10,000 nucleotides of DNA from Chromera velia (lineage: Eukaryota > Sar > Chromeraceae): the NCBI GenBank assembly GCA_018398765.1, contig JAHBMJ010000041.1, positions 32,755-42,754 of the forward strand, in the 5' to 3' direction. The notes beneath the pieces are model-generated. The model did not search any database. It was not told the DNA's origin and was given only the letters and a program-made list of their open reading frames with translations. Shown here in pieces: positions 7,387 to 10,000 of this stretch. Position numbers and translations under genes: made by a program. Positions within the stretch are counted from its first letter, which is position 1, and each line of letters begins with the position of its first letter.

Positions 7387-7585
7387 CTACTGGATTGGTA
7401 TAGTCCAGACGTCTTTGACACTCATTCCTAGACTCATTCACTAGTCATCGCATTTTAAAGCCATTTTTACTACTAATTAAGTATAAAAAATAATATAAAA
7501 ACGATTATATAGTACGAGACTAGGTACGAAATTTTTTTTTCTAAAAAGTCCCCATAATAGTCTGCATCTTCACCTATCTGCAATT

Positions 7586-7608
7586 AACAGTGAATTTTAT
7601 TCACTGTT
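7586..7608. other. Perfect 10-bp stem hairpin
   Basis: AACAGTGAAT and ATTCACTGTT are exact reverse complements around the loop TTT. No gene lies on either side, so no function is assigned. It may be the core of a small decayed inverted-repeat element, because the flanks are AT-rich like those of the neighbouring MITE-like elements. Confidence 0.5.
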
Positions 7609-8690
7609 CATTTGACTATATTTGAATGATGATCCTCGTTTTGTATGTCTAGCTGCGCATCGAACCAGCCGAACGCCAGACGCTCATTTATGGGCCGATA
7701 ACGATGCCGAATCTAGTGCTGAATGATAATGATGATTTATTTACAAGTTGGACCCTCGCTGGAGCCTAGGTTAGACCGCAAACGTGCTGGAAACTTCGGG
7801 GACATGGCCTGTACACGGCTTTCACTCGAGTGCCACACGGTAACTCAGACGCTTCATGCTGCAGCCTTTGAGTCCTCTTTTACACCAGCCATTTGAGAGC
7901 CTTCCTGGATCGAAGAAAAGCTTCCACAGACCGTTTTCATGACTTGATAAGGCTAAAAAACACTTATCGATTTGACGAATCTGTCGGCCGTAAACCAAAA
8001 AGGAGAGAGCTGGAGTTGCAATACGTCGTCATTGTCTTCGAGAACAACCGCATTCCCCCCCACCGTGACGGTTTCGTGTCTTTTCGCATGTTTTCGAGGG
8101 AGCGCGCGAGCATTTGCTGAAGAGTTGCGACAAAGAAATTTTCATGTGCGCCAATTCTCGGGTTTGTGATTCTCTCCACTCTTTTTTCAAATTGGCGTCC
8201 TCACGAATGCAAATGCAGGGAGGGAGGGCTTGGAGTCGAGAAAATGAGCATTTTCATGGACCACTAGGCAGACTTCATCTCAGACATGATCAGACTGGGA
8301 ACAACACACCTGGGGTAAAACAGAAAAAGAGGAAGCGCACGACGTCCAACTCATCGGACGGACAGACCTCTGCCAGCCCATTTGCAATACTCATCGAAAA
8401 GCACAGAACATGAATGGAAGAAACGAGAGGGAAACAAAAATGAAAAACAAAAACAGGTCAGCATGTACAGGCAAGCAAACGGAAAAACGGAGATGGAACA
8501 GAGACAGGAAAAGAGATGAAAGCAAGATGAGTACAAGAGTACTAATCCTTGCACAGTGACAAACAGTAAATGAGAAAAGAACCATGCAGGTTACCATGAA
8601 AGAATGGCAGAGAGGTAAAGTGACAAATACCCTAGTGAGAGAGCACAAGAAATGAAAAGCTCCATACTCAGGACTCTGTCCTTCTCGGGC
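7609..8690. other. No convincing gene; purine-biased from about 8400
   Basis: Short frames exist on both strands (7893-8120 and 8114-8413 plus), but they overlap one another and show no known motif. From about 8400 to 8670 the plus strand is rich in A and G (GAAAA and GAGA words). This makes the minus strand pyrimidine-rich and gives it a hydrophobic-looking frame (8391-8846) that I attribute to composition. If the proline-rich frame to the right is a real minus-strand gene, this would be its 3' flank. Confidence 0.4.
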
Positions 8691-8886
8691 AGACGGCCCC
8701 CCATCGAGGAAGGCTACCAATTGCAGAACTGCCCCAACCTTAACGAAACACCTGCAACCAGAACCTGCCGATGAGAGCTCGGCGGACACTTCTTGCTGGT
8801 CCAGCCGAGGTGCCCCATGCAAGCAGTAGCCTGTCCAATCCTTCAACGTCTCGGTCGTGCGGTTGTGACAAGCTTCAGACGTTTCT

Positions 8887-9369
8887 CTATGGAAGGGTGT
8901 TTCCAGGAAACTGGACAGGTGACGGTCGACCTGTAGGTCTTGGGAGCATCACCGGAGGGCGCGGTTCCGGGGGTTTTGAAAGCAAAGTCGGGGTCCTGTA
9001 TTGCGGCGACCTCGAAAGAAAGCCTGAATGCGGGGTTCGGGACAGCGGACCCGATGATCTCATTTCCGGGGCTGATGGGGGGGCAGCTGGGGTGCTCATG
9101 CCTGGGGGTGGCGGGGGCACAGCTGCGGACCTCATTTCCGGGGTCCGGTTGATGCAAGCTAAAGAGCTTACTCCAAATGCCCTCTCCCCTTCCGGGGTGG
9201 CAGGAGGTGGAGGGGGAGTAGAACGAGGCGCCATTGGAAAGGGATCAGGGAGGAGGTAAGCGGTGCCCGGCCGGGGCCGGGGAATACGTCCGTTTGGACC
9301 CTGTTGGTGTTGCAGTTGATTGAAGGAGGGGATGTGGGAGCTTTGGGGTGTGGGATGCTTCTTGGGTCG
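8887..9369 (-). CDS. Proline-rich, probably disordered protein segment (possible last exon)
   Basis: A frame of 160 codons is open from after a TGA at 9370-9372 to TAG at 8887-8889. The first ATG is at 9232-9234, but the residues before it are equally protein-like (Gln-, Pro- and Ser-rich). The sequence is rich in Pro, Ser, Arg and Thr, with recurring RTP and PEMRS words (NRTPEMRS, APEMRSSG, SRTPHSG, YRTPTLL), and it looks intrinsically disordered. It resembles no family I know. Because the DNA is GC-rich, other frames are open too, including 162 codons on the plus strand (8771-9259, Gly-rich). The strand choice rests on the repeat pattern and on the proline-rich frame next to it. Confidence 0.35.
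   Translation of the reverse strand, partial: RPKKHPTPQSSHIPSFNQLQHQQGPNGRIPRPRPGTAYLLPDPFPMAPRSTPPPPPATPEGERAFGVSSLACINRTPEMRSAAVPPPPPGMSTPAAPPSAPEMRSSGPLSRTPHSGFLSRSPQYRTPTLLSKPPEPRPPVMLPRPTGRPSPVQFPGNTLP
9059..9143. repeat. 13-bp direct repeat at 72-bp spacing
   Basis: CTCATTTCCGGGG at 9059-9071 recurs at 9131-9143, and a GGAC with surrounding bases upstream of each also matches. The 72-bp spacing is 24 codons, so the repeat stays in frame and yields PEMRS twice in the minus-strand proline-rich frame. It looks like a decayed coding minisatellite. Confidence 0.6.
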
Positions 9370-9401
9370 TCAAGGTTGTTGGGATCATGGTAGGTTGGCA
9401 G

Positions 9402-9776
9402 CTACTGGGGAGGGGGTGCTGGGATTGGTAGGCCTTGTGGTGCGGGCGGCAGTGGTGGGTGCTCGCTGATCGTTTGCGTCTTCCCTGGTTGCCCTGCTCC
9501 ATATGCATGGAGTGCTGACCGTTGCTCGGAAACTTCAGCGCTTGTGCTGGCTTCGAGCATTTTCTGCCACCACTGGCAGCTTTTTGACACATTCTGCGGC
9601 CCCGCATTCCGGATCCGTTCCAGATCTCTCCTGTGATGCCGGATGAAAGCACTAGCCTCAGCAGATGTCCCAAGACATGCGTGAGAATCTGGACACTTTC
9701 CCGGCATAGCAGAGCACTTTCCTGCAGAGCCCCATACAGATGCAGAAGAGCGATGTAAATCAATGAGTATCGCACT
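9402..9776 (-). CDS. Unrecognised protein segment (possible internal exon)
   Basis: A 124-codon frame is open between a TAG at 9777-9779 and a TAG at 9402-9404. It reads as a charged, probably helical middle (HHRRDLERIRNAG and WWQKMLEAS) followed by a proline-rich end, PPLPPAPQGLPIPAPPPQ. No family is recognised. The proline-rich end leads towards the proline-rich frame at 8887-9369, which is in a different reading frame. A 65-bp GT...AG interval (9405 down to 9341) would join the two in frame, though the splice signals are weak. The overlapping frame at 9245-9820 is also open and is a real competitor. Confidence 0.3.
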   Translation of the reverse strand, partial: SAILIDLHRSSASVWGSAGKCSAMPGKCPDSHACLGTSAEASAFIRHHRRDLERIRNAGPQNVSKSCQWWQKMLEASTSAEVSEQRSALHAYGAGQPGKTQTISEHPPLPPAPQGLPIPAPPPQ

Positions 9777-9832
9777 CTAGCGACCACTTCACCAGTCACT
9801 TCTTCACAGACCGAGAACATGTAGTCATGAAT

Positions 9833-9852
9833 TTGAATTGAATTGAATTGAA
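9833..9852. repeat. (TTGAA)4 microsatellite
   Basis: Four perfect TTGAA units, reading (TTCAA)4 on the minus strand. It lies four bases downstream of the stop codon of the minus-strand frame that enters from the right edge. It may be intronic, or the terminal repeat of a retroelement like the (TTCA)5 tail of the LINE at 4912. Confidence 0.75.
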
Positions 9853-9856
9853 GATG

Positions 9857-10000
9857 TTAAAGCCGGTGAGCCGACCTCCTGGGCTCTGGCCAATCCATAT
9901 CAAGCATAGTGTCGCGTCGTTCTGGACTGACCAAAAACATGGAAGCCGAAGCACGGGTAACACTGCCGGCCACGTTTGGGGGAGATGCGCTCGGAAATCT
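9857..10000 (-). CDS. 3' end of a minus-strand reading frame running off the window
   Basis: Forty-seven codons are open from the window edge to TAA at 9857-9859. The last residues are TMLDMDWPEPRRSAHRL. The composition (Ser, Arg, Pro, Asp, a single Trp) looks protein-like, but the piece is too short to assign and I do not recognise it. It could be an exon of the same gene as the frames to its left, with a GT at 9875-9874 and an AG at 9778-9777 giving a 99-bp intron that would contain the TTGAA repeat. It could also be the C terminus of a second LINE. Confidence 0.3.
   Translation of the reverse strand, partial: RFPSASPPNVAGSVTRASASMFLVSPERRDTMLDMDWPEPRRSAHRL

Noticed and set aside
7893-8120. 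75-codon plus-strand frame rich in Arg and Lys
   Set aside because: It opens on TTG rather than ATG, overlaps other frames, and has no recognisable domain. It could be an exon but nothing supports that.
8391-8846. 151-codon minus-strand frame resembling a multi-pass membrane protein
   Set aside because: The hydrophobic residues follow from a pyrimidine-rich strand (Leu, Phe and Ser codons). No motif, clear start or context supports it.
8771-9259. 162-codon plus-strand Gly-rich frame
   Set aside because: It is open because the region is GC-rich with few stops. The opposite strand gives a more natural repeat pattern (RTP/PEMRS) and connects to another proline-rich frame. It cannot be excluded entirely.

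Overview
This window looks like transposon-rich, gene-poor nuclear DNA from a eukaryote. It has no tightly packed bacterial genes, no ribosome-binding sites and no operons. It does have a LINE-type reverse transcriptase, several foldback (inverted-repeat) elements, long simple-sequence tracts, and short low-complexity ORFs in several frames at the right edge that read like pieces of an intron-containing gene. A protist or alga, for example a chromerid or another alveolate or stramenopile, would fit. The species is a guess from general character, not from a match.

Layout from the left. 1-600 has nothing I can call. 625-1182 is bracketed by inverted repeats built on a TTGAGGGGCAT motif. 1183-2410 is non-coding, first AT-rich and then (about 2078-2340) GC- and CpG-rich with a strong hairpin. 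2413-2655 and 2852-3107 are two palindromic, MITE-like elements. They are followed by three near-tandem palindromes (3173-3312).

The centre is a nested structure. A perfect 17-bp inverted repeat at 3511-3527 and 7052-7068 encloses about 3.5 kb and is accompanied by many copies of TAATSATTA. I read this as a DNA transposon without a visible transposase. Inside it are a very long purine tract that switches abruptly to a pyrimidine tract at 4354/4355, and a 5'-truncated LINE on the minus strand (about 4912-6985). The LINE keeps all seven reverse transcriptase blocks in one open frame. The same frame continues for another 284 codons interrupted by only three stops, and a (TTCA)5 tail follows on its sense strand.

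To the right, 7131-7386 is another foldback element that shares inner motifs with 2413-2655. 7390-8690 shows no convincing gene. From about 8887 to the right edge the minus strand carries three open segments (48, 124 and 160 codons) in two or three frames, two of them proline-rich. They may be exons of one unrecognised gene, though the outermost could instead be the 3' end of a second retroelement.

No tRNA, rRNA, CRISPR array or host gene of known function is recognisable. The most interesting items are the TAATSATTA-rich inverted-repeat element with its nested LINE, the hidden in-frame continuation of the LINE protein, and the purine-to-pyrimidine switch.
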